Positions 14,101-25,162 of a DNA stretch of 64,000 nt are shown here, one piece after another. Origin of the DNA: Salminus brasiliensis. Taxonomy: Eukaryota; Chordata; Actinopteri; Characiformes; Bryconidae. Numbering within the stretch: the stretch's first letter is position 1; every line of letters starts with the position of its first letter. The position numbers were made by a program, and so were the translations under genes. Location: NCBI RefSeq assembly GCF_030463535.1, contig NC_132881.1:11144526-11208525 (forward strand), in the 5' to 3' direction. The notes beneath the pieces were generated by a model. It was given only the letters and a program-made list of their open reading frames with translations, was not told the DNA's origin and ran no database searches.

Positions 14101-15950
14101 GTATTGACTTTATTTTTTTGTCTTACAAGTTTTTCGGACCGCTTGAACCAAGGGTCTGTGCATCTGCAACTGTGTGTGGCTCGCTATCAATCTGTCTGCA
14201 AGTGTGTAACAGGTGGGTGATCGTTCAGTTTCTATACATGCATTGACTTTCTTTTTTTGTCTTACACATTTTTTGGACTGCATGAACCAAGGGTCTTTCC
14301 ATTGCCACTGTGTGTGTGGCTCGCTATCAATCTGTCTGCAAGTATGTAACAGGTTGGTGATCATTCAGTTTCTATACATGTATTGCCTTTTTGTTGTTCT
14401 ACAGGCTTTCAGGACCAATGACTCCCCCCCTTCCTGATGGTGCATACAGCCAAGAAGGGTCTGTCCATTGCCACTGTGTGTGTGGCTCGCTATCAATCTG
14501 TCTGCAAGTGTGTAACAGGTAGGTGATCATTCAGTTTCTATACATGTATTGACTTCTTTTTTTGTCTTACAGGTCTTTCGGACCGCATGAACCAAGGGTC
14601 TGTGCATCTGAAACTTTGTGTGTGGCTCGCTATCAATCTTTCTGCAAGTGTGTAACAGGTAGGTGATCATTCAGTTTCTATACATGTATTGACCTTCTTT
14701 TTTTGTCTTACAGGTTTTTCGGACTGCATGAACCAAGGGTCTGTGCATTGCCACTGTGTGTGTGGCTCGCTATCAATCTGTCTGCAAGTGTGTAACAGGT
14801 AGGTGATCTTTCAGTTTCTATACATGTATTGACTTTCTTTTTTTGTCTTACAGGTCTTTCGGACCACTTGAACCAAGGGTCTGTGCATTGCCACTGTGTG
14901 TGTGGCTCGCTATCAATCTGTCTGCAAGTGTGTAACAGGTAGGTGATCTTTCAGTTTCTATACATGTATTGACTTTCTTTTTTTGTCTTACAGGTTTTTC
15001 GGACCACATGAACCAAGGGTCTGCATCTGCAACTGTGTGTAACAGGTAGGTGATAATTCAGTTTCTATACATGTATTGACTTTATTTTTTTGTCTTAAAG
15101 GTCTTTCGGACCACATGAACCAAGGGTCTGTCCATCTGCAACTGTGTGTAACAGGTAGATGATCATTCAGTTTCTATACATGTATTGACCTTCTTTTTTT
15201 GTCTTAAAGGTCTTTCGGACCACATAAACCAAGGGTCTGTGCATCTGCAACTGTGTGTAACAGGTAGGTGATCATTCAGTTTCTATACATGTATTGACTT
15301 TCTTTTTTTGTCTTACAGGTTTTTCGGACCACATGAACCAAGGGTCTGTGCATCTGCAACTCTGTGTGACTCGCTACTATCTGTCTGCAAGTGTGTAACA
15401 GGTAGGTTATCATTCAGTTTCTATACATGTATTGACTTTCTTTTTTTGTCTCATAGGTCTTTCGGACTGCATGAACCAAGGGTCTGCATCTGCAACTGTG
15501 TGTGGCTCGCTATCAATCTTTCTGCAAGTGTGTAACAGGTAGGTGATCATTCAGTTTCTATACATTGATTGACTTTCTTTTTTTGTCTTACAGGTTTTTC
15601 GGACCACATAAACCAAGGGTCTATGCATCTGCAACTATGTGTGACTCGCTACTATCTGTCGGCAAGTGTGTAACAGGTAGGTGATCATTCAGTTTTTATA
15701 CATGTATTGACTTTATTTTTTTGTCTTACAGGTTTTTCGGACCGCATGAACCAAGGGTCTTTCCATTGCCACTGTGTGTGTGACTCGCTATCAATCTGTC
15801 GGCAAGTGTGTAACAGGTAGGTATTTATTCAGTTTCTATATATGTTTTGACTTTCTCTTTTTGTCTTACAGGTTTTTTGGACCACATGAACCAAGGGTCT
15901 GTGCATCTGCAACTGTGTGTGACTTGCTACACTCTGTCTGCAAGTGTGTA
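11176..15950 (+). repeat. Higher-order block, copy 2
   Basis: Second copy of the block at 5561-10770, lacking about 438 bp relative to it near position 12815. By eye the two copies differ at very few positions, so this duplication is much younger than the divergence between neighbouring single units. Unequal crossing-over between misaligned units is the simplest explanation. Confidence 0.8.
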
Positions 15951-15989
15951 ACAGGTAGGTGATCATTCAGTTTCTATACATGTATTGAC

Positions 15990-18060
15990 TTTCTTTTTTT
16001 GTCTTACAGGTTTTTCGGACCACATGAACCAAGGGTCTGCATCTGCAACTGTGTGTAACAGGTAGGTGATAATTCAGTTTCTATACATGTATTGACTTTA
16101 TTTTTTTGTCTTAAAGGTCTTTCGGACCACATGAACCAAGGGTCTGTCCATCTGCAACTGTGTGTAACAGGTAGATGATCATTCAGTTTCTATACATGTA
16201 TTGACCTTCTTTTTTTGTCTTAAAGGTCTTTCGGACCACATAAACCAAGGGTCTGTGCATCTGCAACTGTGTGTAACAGGTAGGTGATCATTCAGTTTCT
16301 ATACATGTATTGACTTTCTTTTTTTGTCTTACAGGTTTTTCGGACCACATGAACCAAGGGTCTGTGCATCTGCAACTCTGTGTGACTCGCTACTATCTGT
16401 CTGCAAGTGTGTAACAGGTAGGTTATCATTCAGTTTGTATACATATATTGCCTTTTTGTTTTGACTTTCTTTTTTTGTCTTACAGGTTTTTCGGACCGCA
16501 TGAACCAAGGGTCTTTCCATTGCCACTGTGTGTGTGGCTCGCTATCAATCTGTCTGCAAGTGTGTAACAGGTAGGTGATTATTCAGTTTCTATACATTGA
16601 TTGACTTTCTTTTTTTGTCTTACAGGTTTTTCGGACCACATGAACCAAGGGTCTGTGCATCTGAAACTTTGTGTGTGGCTCGCTATCAATCTTTCTGCAA
16701 GTGTGTAACAGGTAGGTGATCATTCAGTTTCTATACATGTATTGACCTTCTTTTTTTGTCTTACAGGTTTTTCGGACTGCATGAACCAAGGGTCTGTGCA
16801 TTGCCACTGTGTGTGTGGCTCGCTATCAATCTGTCTGCAAGTGTGTAACAGGTAGGTGATCTTTCAGTTTCTATACATGTATTGACTTTCTTTTTTTGTC
16901 TTACAGGTCTTTCGGACCACTTGAACCAAGGGTCTGTGCATTGCCACTGTGTGTGTGGCTCGCTATCAATCTGTCTGCAAGTGTGTAACAGGTAGGTGAT
17001 CTTTCAGTTTCTATACATGTATTGACTTTCTTTTTTTGTCTTACAGGTTTTTCGGACCACATGAACCAAGGGTCTGCATCTGCAACTGTGTGTAACAGGT
17101 AGGTGATAATTCAGTTTCTATACATGTATTGACTTTATTTTTTTGTCTTAAAGGTCTTTCGGACCACATGAACCAAGGGTCTGTCCATCTGCAACTGTGT
17201 GTAACAGGTAGATGATCATTCAGTTTCTATACATGTATTGACCTTCTTTTTTTGTCTTAAAGGTCTTTCGGACCACATAAACCAAGGGTCTGTGCATCTG
17301 CAACTGTGTGTAACAGATAGGTGATCATTCAGTTTCTATACATGTATTGACTTTCTTTTTTTGTCTTACAGGTTTTTCGGACCACATGAACCAAGGGTCT
17401 GTGCATCTGCAACTCTGTGTGACTCGCTACTATCTGTCTGCAAGTGTGTAACAGGTAGGTTATCATTCAGTTTGTATACATATATTGCCTTTTTGTTTTG
17501 ACTTTCTTTTTTTGTCTTACAGGTTTTTCGGACCGCATGAACCAAGGGTCTTTCCATTGCCGCTGTGTGTGTGGCTCGCTATCAATCTGTCTGCAAGTGT
17601 GTAACAGGTAGGTGATTATTCAGTTTCTATACATTGATTGACTTTCTTTTTTTGTCTTACAGGTTTTTCGGACCACATGAACCAAGGGTCTGTGCATCTG
17701 CAACTGTGTGTGACTCGCTACTTTCTGTCTGCAAGTGTGTAACAGGTAGGTGATCATTCAGTTTGTATACATATATTACCTTTTTGTTTTGACTTTCTTT
17801 TTTTGTCTTAAAGGTCTTTCGGACCACATGAACCAAGGGTCCGTGCATCTGCACATTTGTGTGACTCGCTACTATCTGTCTTCAAGTGTGTAACAGGTAG
17901 GTGATTATTCAGTTTCTATTCATTTTTTAACTTTCTTTTTTTGTCTTAGGTCTTTTGGACCACATTAACCAAGGGTCTGTGCATCTGCAACTGTGTGTGA
18001 CTCGCTACTATCTGTCTTCAAGTGTGTAACAGGTAGGTGATCATTCAGTTTCTATACATG
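15990..18060 (+). repeat. Block duplication of about 1037 bp in the array
   Basis: Units from about 15990 to 17020 recur at about 17030 onward with a shift of 1037, including the distinctive fused unit in which GTATACATATATTGCC runs directly into TTTTGACTTTC (about 16435 and 17472). That fused unit looks like two intron-like blocks joined by a deletion. Confidence 0.7.
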
Positions 18061-18085
18061 TATTGACTTTCTTTTTTGTGTACAG

Positions 18086-18202
18086 GTTCTCAAGAAGTCC
18101 ATCAACCTCTTCTTCTCCCTTAAGGTGTATCCTTCTAACAAATATATTTTCATCTGCAACTGTGTTTGGTTCGCTGTCCATCATTCTGCAACTCTGTAAC
18201 AG
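18086..18202 (+). other. Long exon-like unit variant, 117 nt, with in-frame stop
   Basis: A divergent unit near the distal end of the first array part, flanked by TGTGTACAG on the left and GTAAGTGATT on the right. Its closest relatives are at 28851-28966 and 29484-29600. It is 117 nt, a multiple of three, but the frame open in the copy at 29484 is closed here by TAA after 12 codons. It may be an inactivated version of that exon. Confidence 0.6.
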
Positions 18203-18398
18203 GTAAGTGATTATTCAGTTTCTATGCATGTATTGCCTTTTTGTTGTCTTTTAGGCTTTCAGGACCAATGCCTCCCCCCTTCCTGATGGGGCATAACGCC
18301 AACAAGGGTCTGTTCATTGCAACTGTGTGTGGCTCGCTATCTATCTGTCTGCAACTCTGTAACAGGTAAGTGATCATTCAGTTTCTATACATGTATTG

Positions 18399-18402
18399 CC
18401 TT
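18399..18402. repeat. Target site duplication, left (CCTT)
   Basis: The array sequence ATTGCCTT stops here and resumes after the right LTR with CCTTTTTGTTGTC. The shared CCTT is a 4-bp target duplication. The flanking T run leaves an uncertainty of one or two bases. Confidence 0.75.
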
Positions 18403-18921
18403 TTTCGTCTCGGTTCGTCTTCCTCTGGAGATGGACTTCTTATTTAAAATGGAGAGTCTGTAACCACCGTCTTTAGTTGTAACAATGAAATATTTTATTC
18501 CAATCAAAAGTACAGTGTGGTGGAGTCTGCCAATTCTGAGTGCCCCTCGATCTCTCTCCTCGACATAGGAATACCTTGAGTTTGTATACCCTACTACACG
18601 TCATATTCTGTTGGATTGTTCCCATATGCAGAATCTTTGCATTTCATCCATAAGGAACACTCATCTGCCCCCACCATTACATACGTTGTCCAGAGACACA
18701 TCTGGACCACGTTTAAATCTATGTCATGTACACCCAAAGGGATGTCCAAATCTAAACAGCATCTTATGTTTGTTGATTCATGTATAGTTTTCACATTTGG
18801 TCAGGAAACAGGACCCCCTTTCTTTTCCACATCTACCCCGTGTGGCTTACCATATCATTCCTCAACTCCATACCATTCCTTCAGGCCTATGGACATCTGT
18901 ATAGCCAATAAATACACTACA
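18403..18921 (-). repeat. 3' LTR of the provirus
   Basis: About 519 bp, matching 28145-28664 with roughly 15-16 differences by hand count (near 97% identity), so the insertion is not very recent. Read on the minus strand it begins TGTAGTG. The opposite terminus, TGTCGTC-like in the other LTR, is changed here to TTTCGTC. A poly(A) signal on the minus strand lies at 18494-18499. Confidence 0.9.
18494..18499 (-). terminator. Poly(A) signal in the 3' LTR
   Basis: Minus-strand AATAAA within GGAATAAAATATT; the same signal occurs at 28236-28241 in the other LTR. Its position after the TATA box fits an R-region poly(A) signal. Confidence 0.6.
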
Positions 18922-18934
18922 TTTTCCCCCCTTT
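18922..18934 (-). other. Polypurine tract of the provirus
   Basis: On the minus strand AAAGGGGGGAAAA directly precedes the TGTAGTG start of the 3' LTR, the expected place for the plus-strand primer. Confidence 0.85.
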
Positions 18935-19775
18935 GAGCCTAATCAACGGCTCAATAAAATAAGAGCATGGCACACATGGTTACATGTGCTTCTAAAGAGC
19001 TATTCCTTCTATGAGTGCCTTCTTTAGCACTAATTTCACAGAGTGTGAGATCGAAAACCTGCCAGGCAGCTATCTCACCTTTAATATCTCTCAGTCACCC
19101 AAGACAGGAAAAACTCTCTCACGGTCCCTCTGCCCCAGGCGACCACATACTGTACTCCAGGCCAATGTGAAAAAAGAAGGAATGTCTTGCCAATATAGAT
19201 ATTGAATATGGAATCCTGCAAGTGTGAGTAAATACATGTGGAACCCCATTAAACCAAAAATAATGTGTACTTTTCACCTGTCCCTGCCTACCATTACTGT
19301 CCCTAGTATCGAGAAAAGATCAAAACCCCTGAGTTCACACTGTGCTTACTCACAACAAAATACATCATCTTACAACTTGTCTGACCCCTTTTCTGCCTCT
19401 CGGGATCTCAGAATACCAGTCACCCCACAGTGGTACTCTCCACCGCTAGTCTGAAGGGAAAGATAAAAAACAACAGCCAATATCTTTTCTTCAAAACATC
19501 AAATGCACATTACACAACAACAACAACAACAGTATTATACTGTCAAACTATTACTACTCATTAAATCATATTTTAAGCCACCCTTTTCATCCATACTACA
19601 AAATAATACAATCCCCTTTACATAACATATGATAATGTAAAATAGGTGTTATAACTTATGATAAAAAGACCTGATACTTTAAATGGAAGTAATAATCAGA
19701 GTAGATACTCAGAATGGATATTTATCCACCAAATCACCTTCTAACACTAATCTCTCATCTTCTTCCGAATCTGTC
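18935..19775 (-). other. Provirus region between env and polypurine tract
   Basis: About 840 bp, AT-rich, without a recognisable coding segment on either strand. It contains a short (CAA)n run near 19516-19531. I see nothing else to support here. Confidence 0.6.
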
Positions 19776-21474
19776 CTAGGTAACAATGGCAACAACTCCA
19801 ACCCATCTTAAAATCATCGCCTTAGCAAAAGTCAATATGAATGTGCAACAACAGAACATCACACATAGCGACAAAAGCGCAGCACCGAACAACTGAGCCA
19901 ACAATGTTCCCATTGTTCCTAATCTCCCCAGCAACCATGCATTCACAGACCATCCTGCTCCTTGGCAAATCCTGCCAAATGCCTCTCTTATCTTTTTTAG
20001 TGCCCCTATTACATCAGTCATATCAGAATTATCAGGAATTAAAGTATAACAAGCATCTCCTGTTAAATTCAGAGCTACACATAACCCCTCTTGCTTAGCC
20101 AGAATGAAATCAAGAGCCATATCATGTTTCAACAAAGTCAATCTGTGACTTCTGAGTATTTGATAAATATTCAAACCCTCTAATAGTCTCATTAGCAAAT
20201 CCCTGTAAGGTGTAAGTGATGTTATCAATATGCTCTGCTAGGAAGGTCACACCATACCATGGAAATAAGCCTATTCCCCATTTTCTTCTATACTTATCCT
20301 CCAGTGATAGGCCTCTAAATTTGAAATTGTGCCATTTCACTTTTCTGTCTATATCCAGGAATTACCTTGGCTTGGGTGTCATCAGGTGCTTCACCTTTCT
20401 CAATGGTGTACATCTCATATGGCAATTTTAATGTTGCCAAGTAACAACATCCTGTCCACCCATATGGAAAAAATATATATGCCTTATCACAAACCCACCG
20501 AAGATCTTTAAAATTTCCTAGGGTCACATTACCTGGCAATGTTTCATGATGCACCATCACTATTTTATTCTGGCCACGTGGTAGCCAGAAAATCACTTCA
20601 AACAAACCATCCCTATTTTTATGTTTATCATCCAAATGTATCATATAGCTGTCACAATCTGAAATTCCCATAAACGTTCCAGACCCACCATGAGTATTAT
20701 TAGAACAAAAACAACCTTTAGCCTTTACTGCCTTTACTTCCATTGAATCAGGGACTGCTGTCTGTACATGTTCAAGCTGATTAATTATGTTTACATATGG
20801 TAATTGCCTCATCCAACTACACTTCTCTCCAGGTCTAAACAAACCCACTGATGTAGCCATCCATATATCATATACTGCTTGCTGTTTGTAGAACAGCCAT
20901 TATAATGCATAATACTGACATTCTGTACTTAAAGGTTCAGGAACTGTTTCCAAAATAGAAGGCCAAGTGCCTGGTGTCGGGACTTTCACCACACATGGAC
21001 CACTAATTTGTTTGCTTGTTCTTATAGAATGTCTACTTACTTCACTCTCTCCCACTCTATCTCCAACACTCTCATCATTATTGCTCTCACCCCGTTCTAT
21101 GGTTACTAACAATTTCTCAGTTGTATTTACTTCATCTTGCAGTGTTACTAATGTCATATTAGATGGATGGGTCACTTTTGCTACTTCCATTACCGGTGTT
21201 GTTATCCCTGTACCATTCACTGCAGTTGAGCTTGTTATATTTTCTCTAGTTCTATTCCCTAAAGTGACACCTACAGGTGTTCTTGTCATCATTGTGGTTT
21301 TTACAGGTTCTGTATTATTTATGATTACAGTAGTAACCTGACCTGTAACATTAACACTTTTAGTTGTTTCTGGAGCTACAGTTGTAACCTGCCTTGGCAC
21401 AGTTTTTACCCCTGAGATGGTTATTACAGGAAATTGTTCCTGGTCCCCTTTTATCTCCTGTGGAGCTCTCAGTT
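19776..21474 (-). pseudogene. env: env remnant: surface part truncated, transmembrane part frameshifted
   Basis: Read on the minus strand. The first part (21474-20900) is a Thr/Ser-rich stretch with many N-glycosylation sequons, lacking a signal peptide and the surface-protein N-terminus; a stop at about 20900 ends it. The next open segment (20860-20315) is Cys-containing surface sequence. Two further frames (20340-20122 and 20228-19776) carry the fusion and membrane part. The latter has GLCVALNLTGDACYT, resembling the conserved transmembrane-subunit region, then a long hydrophobic segment containing FCCCTFILTF, a likely membrane anchor. Frame changes occur near 20330 and 20200. The envelope protein would mediate entry in a live virus; this copy cannot encode it intact. 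Confidence 0.85.
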
Positions 21475-21670
21475 AAGCTTGGTCTTCAATTTGTGGTCCG
21501 ATCCCTAAGATGGCTTCTTCTTTCAAGGGATACTGTTTTTTCCACGGAAGTCTAACTCCAGGTTTGAGTTCAACTGGTCACTGGTTGAGCTGATTTTACA
21601 TGACCAATGTCAGTACTATGTTGAGACCACAGGCATTCTGGCACTAGTTTTAACATTTCCTCTTTCAAGG
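21475..21670 (-). pseudogene. pol: pol remnant: start of reverse transcriptase only
   Basis: On the minus strand a segment with LVPECLWSQH, DIGHVKSAQPV and KKQYPLKEEAILGI resembles the first 50-60 residues of the gamma/epsilon-type reverse transcriptase (the x-QYPL-x-x-EA-x-x-GI pattern before the fingers subdomain). It has a frame break near 21560. At about 21475 it stops and env sequence begins directly. The polymerase core, RNase H and integrase are absent, which points to an internal deletion of several kilobases. Confidence 0.65.
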
Positions 21671-21799
21671 AATTCATTGTTGGATTGTTGAGTGATTCAT
21701 TGTGGTTGTCCTTGTCCTTGCGCAGTGATCATGATCTTGATGAATCGCTGATCCTCACTTCTCCAAATTGCAACATTCTCCTTCATTGGTACAAACAAC

Positions 21800-22055
21800 T
21801 TTTTCTGCTTCTGCCATCATCTCTCCAACTGTTTCTGTTCATAATCTCCAGCTACCAACAGAGTCACATGTGGCACACTTTTCCCAATGGCAAACTCCTT
21901 GAGCAGATAGTCATTGCTGTCCACCTTCATAGCTGCTCCTGTGGTCCCATGATTATACAGCTTGAACAAAGTTGAACTTGCTTTGGTTGGTGACTTAACC
22001 ATTCTTCTGCATTTGATTGAGTAGCATCCTTGAAGTACTTGAGTGTGCAATGCAG
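21800..22055 (-). pseudogene. Linker between protease and RT with two H-x-T-L motifs (2H-like candidate)
   Basis: Follows the protease on the minus strand. It contains YPLHCTLKYF (His codon at 22052-22050) and, about 61 codons on, VPHVTLLVAGDY (His codon at 21870-21868) in the next frame, after a one-base shift near 21940. Two H-x-[ST]-hydrophobic motifs, each in a beta-strand-like context, are the signature of the 2H phosphoesterase superfamily. The separation is shorter than the roughly 80 residues usual in that family, so the identification is tentative. It could also be a structural linker conserved only among fish retroelements. Confidence 0.4.
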
Positions 22056-22550
22056 TGGATACTCTGGTGGTTTTGCATCAGGCAGGTTTGCCACAATAAA
22101 CTTCTCCCACAACTTGGCTGGTTCCAAGAAGTCTGTAGTAAGATTTCCAATCCAAAAAACGGATGAAGCTTCCGCTTCTGTTGTCATCATTAGTTGGTGG
22201 ATGACATCACTTGGCATCTCTACCAAGCATCCATCTGGTGTACATTTTATTGTGCAATTTAGTTTACACAAAGCGTCTCTTCCCAACAGTGCTATCGGTG
22301 TATGTTCTGACACCAAAATAGGTATTGTAATCTTAGTATCTTTATAGCAGAGCTCTACTGGTTCTGTGAGAGGAATCAGCTGTTTCACTCCCTCAAACCC
22401 GATTGTCCGAATCCATTGACCAGACATGGGGAGGTGTATAGCATCTTCAGGCTGGATACAGGTGAAATCTGCTCCGCTATCTGCCATCATCTTTAATGGT
22501 TGATCATTTACTTTCACCTCAATGGTTGGATCACTCTCCGGCCCTGATGC
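22056..22550 (-). pseudogene. pro: Retroviral aspartic protease (pro) domain
   Basis: Minus-strand open segment with the catalytic motif MADSGADF (Asp codon near 22481), a later ILVSEHTPIALLGRDAL resembling the family's alpha-helix ILGRD signature, and intervening beta-strand-like sequence. Retroviral proteases act as dimers and cleave Gag-Pol. The domain itself appears uninterrupted, but upstream gag carries a stop and downstream pol is deleted, so no functional polyprotein can be made. Confidence 0.8.
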
Positions 22551-24748
22551 TACCAGCTGACACCTCCCTTTCGAGTTCTCTGGGCACCTCTAGAATCCTG
22601 GTTCCGGGCCCCTATAAGGGTTTACCGGTCCCCTGAACGGCCTTGGCTGGCCTCTGAATCCTCCTCTGAAGTTTCCCCTGAAACTTTCTTTTGGTCTGTT
22701 GCACTCTCAAGCAAAGTGACCTATCATTCCACAGTTGTAGCATGCTTCAAGAGACTGTTGAAAAGTCGGATCAAATCTTCCTCCTCTTCCTCTTCCTGTG
22801 ATTCCTCGACCCCTTCCTCTCCAGACCTGTACTTGACCAAAGACTGGCTGTGACCAGGAGACACCTGGACCCACTGATGATGGTTGTGTCACTTGAGGAT
22901 GAACCTGATTTGGCTGCAGCTGTTGTGAGGGCTGATCTTGCTGATTTTGCGGAGGCTGGCTTGGTATAACCAGGGCTTGCTTCTTGTCTTTTTTCTTGTT
23001 CTCCACCAGTTGTATGTGAGTCAGCTTTCTGAGGGTCTCTTGGTCTTGCTCTTTTTGGTCCTGTTCTTTCTTCCTGTACAACTCCACTTGATGAGCAATA
23101 TGGTCAGTGTAAACTCCTTTTGCTAAACTTCCTAACCCGACGACCTCTGCCAGTTTGCTTCTCACTGGTAAAGGCAATCCTTTCTGTATTTTAGCTCGAA
23201 GGATGGACTGTTCCATTTGGTTCACTTCCGGATCATGTCCTGTGACATTTCTCCACACTTGATGGGCTCGTGACACATATGCACTAGGATTTTCTTCCTC
23301 TCCCAATGGTTCAATAAGAATTGTTGTTATCAGGATGTATATTTGTTGGAAATGTGTCTCTCAATGCTGTCCACACCCAACCTCTAATTGCAGCAAACAG
23401 TTCTGGATCATTTACCGCTGTTCCAGCGTAGCGAGCGAATCCTGCTTTTTGCAGAATTTCTTCCATGGCCGGCACTCCCAGGAGATTAGCAAGAAGTCTC
23501 TTAATATCTCCTACAGCAGGTTGTGTTCCCACCATGATCTCCTCCAACTTTGCGATCCAAGGATGTGCTCCGTCTTGAAGAGTTGGCAATTTTTCCAGGA
23601 CATCAGACAAGTCTGTATTCTGCCAAGGCTTGTATTCTAATGTCTGTCCTCTGATGATCACTGGACACATCTTGTCACATGATGTTCCTTTTCTTGGGCG
23701 CAATGCATATCCCTTGTCCACTTTCTGAGAGCCTTCCATCCTTGATTCCTTCTTCTGCATGTGTAGCTCCTTCAGTTGTTTTTCCAGTTTTTTCTGCTTC
23801 TCTAAACTCATAGCAGTGTCCACGTGAGAAAGGCATTGGTCTATACGCCTCTCTACATTTCTCATAGCCCTGTCTATGTCTTCTTCTATTCTTGAACTGG
23901 GAAGAATCCTCTTGAGGTGCAAAGACTCATGGGTCCCTTGTCTTGGCCGTCATCTTCATTTTCACTTTCATCAGAACTCTCATCAGTGGAGTCCTCATAC
24001 TGTCTCGTCTTGCCTCCTCTCCTTTCTGCCCTCACCAGGATCCGTTTGACTGCTGGATCATATCCTCCTCTGGCTTCTTCCTAAGTACTCTGATCCACAT
24101 CATCTCCAACTTTTGTCCTCCTGGTCTTCATGTCACCTTCAATTTGCAAACATGTTGTTTCCTTCTTACTTTTGGAAATTGGATACATCTTTATAATTGT
24201 TTCCGCTTTTCCTGCTTCCACTATTCGGTCTTTATCTCTGATACGATAGTCGCCCTCTTGAGTGATCACTGGAAGCTGGGGATAGATCTCCTTAGACATC
24301 ACCTCCTTCTCATATGGTGGGGGATTCTTTACTGGGTCAACATGTAAAAATGGTGCACTAATTTCTGCCATCTGCTTTTCTATTCCCCTTACCTGTCTCT
24401 CTATTTCTTCCGCACTCCTCTCTCTCTTATCCTTCGCTGCTTTGACCAGTTTCTGTCCCTCTTGTTCAAACAACTGAAGAATGCCAAGCTCCATCTGTCT
24501 CTTCTACTTATGTTGTTCCCCCTTCTTACCTTTCTTTTGGTTTGCCTGTATGTAGCCCCAAGCATCTGCATTACCCTAATGACATCTGGATTAAGAGTCC
24601 CCTCCACTGGCCATGGTTGGTCAATGTCAGGCCAACGCTTATGCCATTTCTCTGATGTTTTAGTTATGCCTTTAATTAATGGATTATTTTTCTTAACCAC
24701 ATCAACAGGAGTAATACCTTTTGAAGCATTGGTACCCATAGTTGGCAT
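22551..24748 (-). pseudogene. gag: gag remnant: matrix, PPPY motif, capsid, zinc knuckle; broken
   Basis: Minus strand, in several frames. The N-terminus has Met-Gly at 24739 (MGTNASKG), a possible myristoylation signal, then basic matrix-like sequence to 24401. The next segment (24494-24081) is helical and contains NPPPYEKE near 24323-24312, a late-budding motif that recruits NEDD4-type ligases. Segments 23922-23311 and 23306-22707 are capsid-like, with ENPSAYVSRAHQVW resembling the major homology region. The nucleocapsid has a Gly/Arg-rich stretch and one zinc knuckle starting CYNCGMIGH; an in-frame TGA falls between its His and last Cys. Frame changes lie near 24450, 23930 and 23310. Gag would form the virus particle; this copy cannot. 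Confidence 0.85.
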
Positions 24749-25162
24749 ACTAATAGCCTCTCTATGTTATTTAAGTGTGCAAAAAAATTAACTTAAAATA
24801 ATTGAAGTTACTACCCTGTCACTGTCTACTTACAATTATACTATGTTTATTTATTTATAAGTTACTTGAATGGGTTATTGAAATTAAGTGGATGGGTTAT
24901 TGAAATTATAATAAGGTTTGCCAACTCCAGAACAGCCCAGACCTTAAAAATGTATAACCACTCTGCAATAGTAAGTTCTCCTAAAGTAAGACTGATGCCA
25001 CCAAATACTTTTGAATCTAATCTCCCCAAAAACACAAGATATTACAATAGTAAATGTTCCAATGTATCTCTATTCAGACTACATATCTTAACAAAATGTT
25101 TAACCCCAAATGTTTTCTCCTAAGTAATCAAATTCACTATCCAATCAGTCTGTTGCCAAGCT

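Larger units (their letters stand above)
1..18402 (+). repeat. Tandem array of exon/intron-like units (about 138 bp)
   Basis: A continuous head-to-tail array of about 130 units. A typical unit has an 83-bp exon-like block, beginning GTTTTTCGGACC and ending GTGTAACAG, and a 55-bp intron-like block. The intron-like block starts GTAGGTGATC or GTAAGTGATC, carries TATTGAC as a branch-point-like site about 30 bases before its end, then a T-rich tract and TTACAG or TTAAAG. Longer variants (113-117 bp) begin GCTTTCAGGACC or GTTCTCAAGAAG, and a shortened variant of about 53 bp recurs near 9820, 11110, 15000, 16010 and 17050. The splice-like sites and T tract persist in nearly every unit although the exon-like block varies. 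In the common unit, two frames are closed: one by TGA after GCA, one by TAA near the end. The third is open but does not stay in frame from one spliced unit to the next. I infer a 3' gene segment expanded as a minisatellite; function is unknown. Confidence 0.9.

Noticed and set aside
1-18000. Many short open frames on both strands inside the array
   Set aside because: They recur with the repeat period, run through the intron-like block and end at the same unit-internal stops, so they are by-products of the repeat.
1-18402. CRISPR-like direct repeat array
   Set aside because: Repeat units are contiguous with no unique spacers, the unit is far too long, and the context is a vertebrate chromosome.
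1-18402. Simple centromeric or telomeric satellite
   Set aside because: Each unit holds splice-type signals, units grade into more divergent ones, and the array leads into a terminal exon and poly(A) signal, which fits a gene segment better.
18594-18936. Open frames in the LTR on both strands
   Set aside because: They overlap U3 of the LTR, recur in the other LTR and show no protein features.
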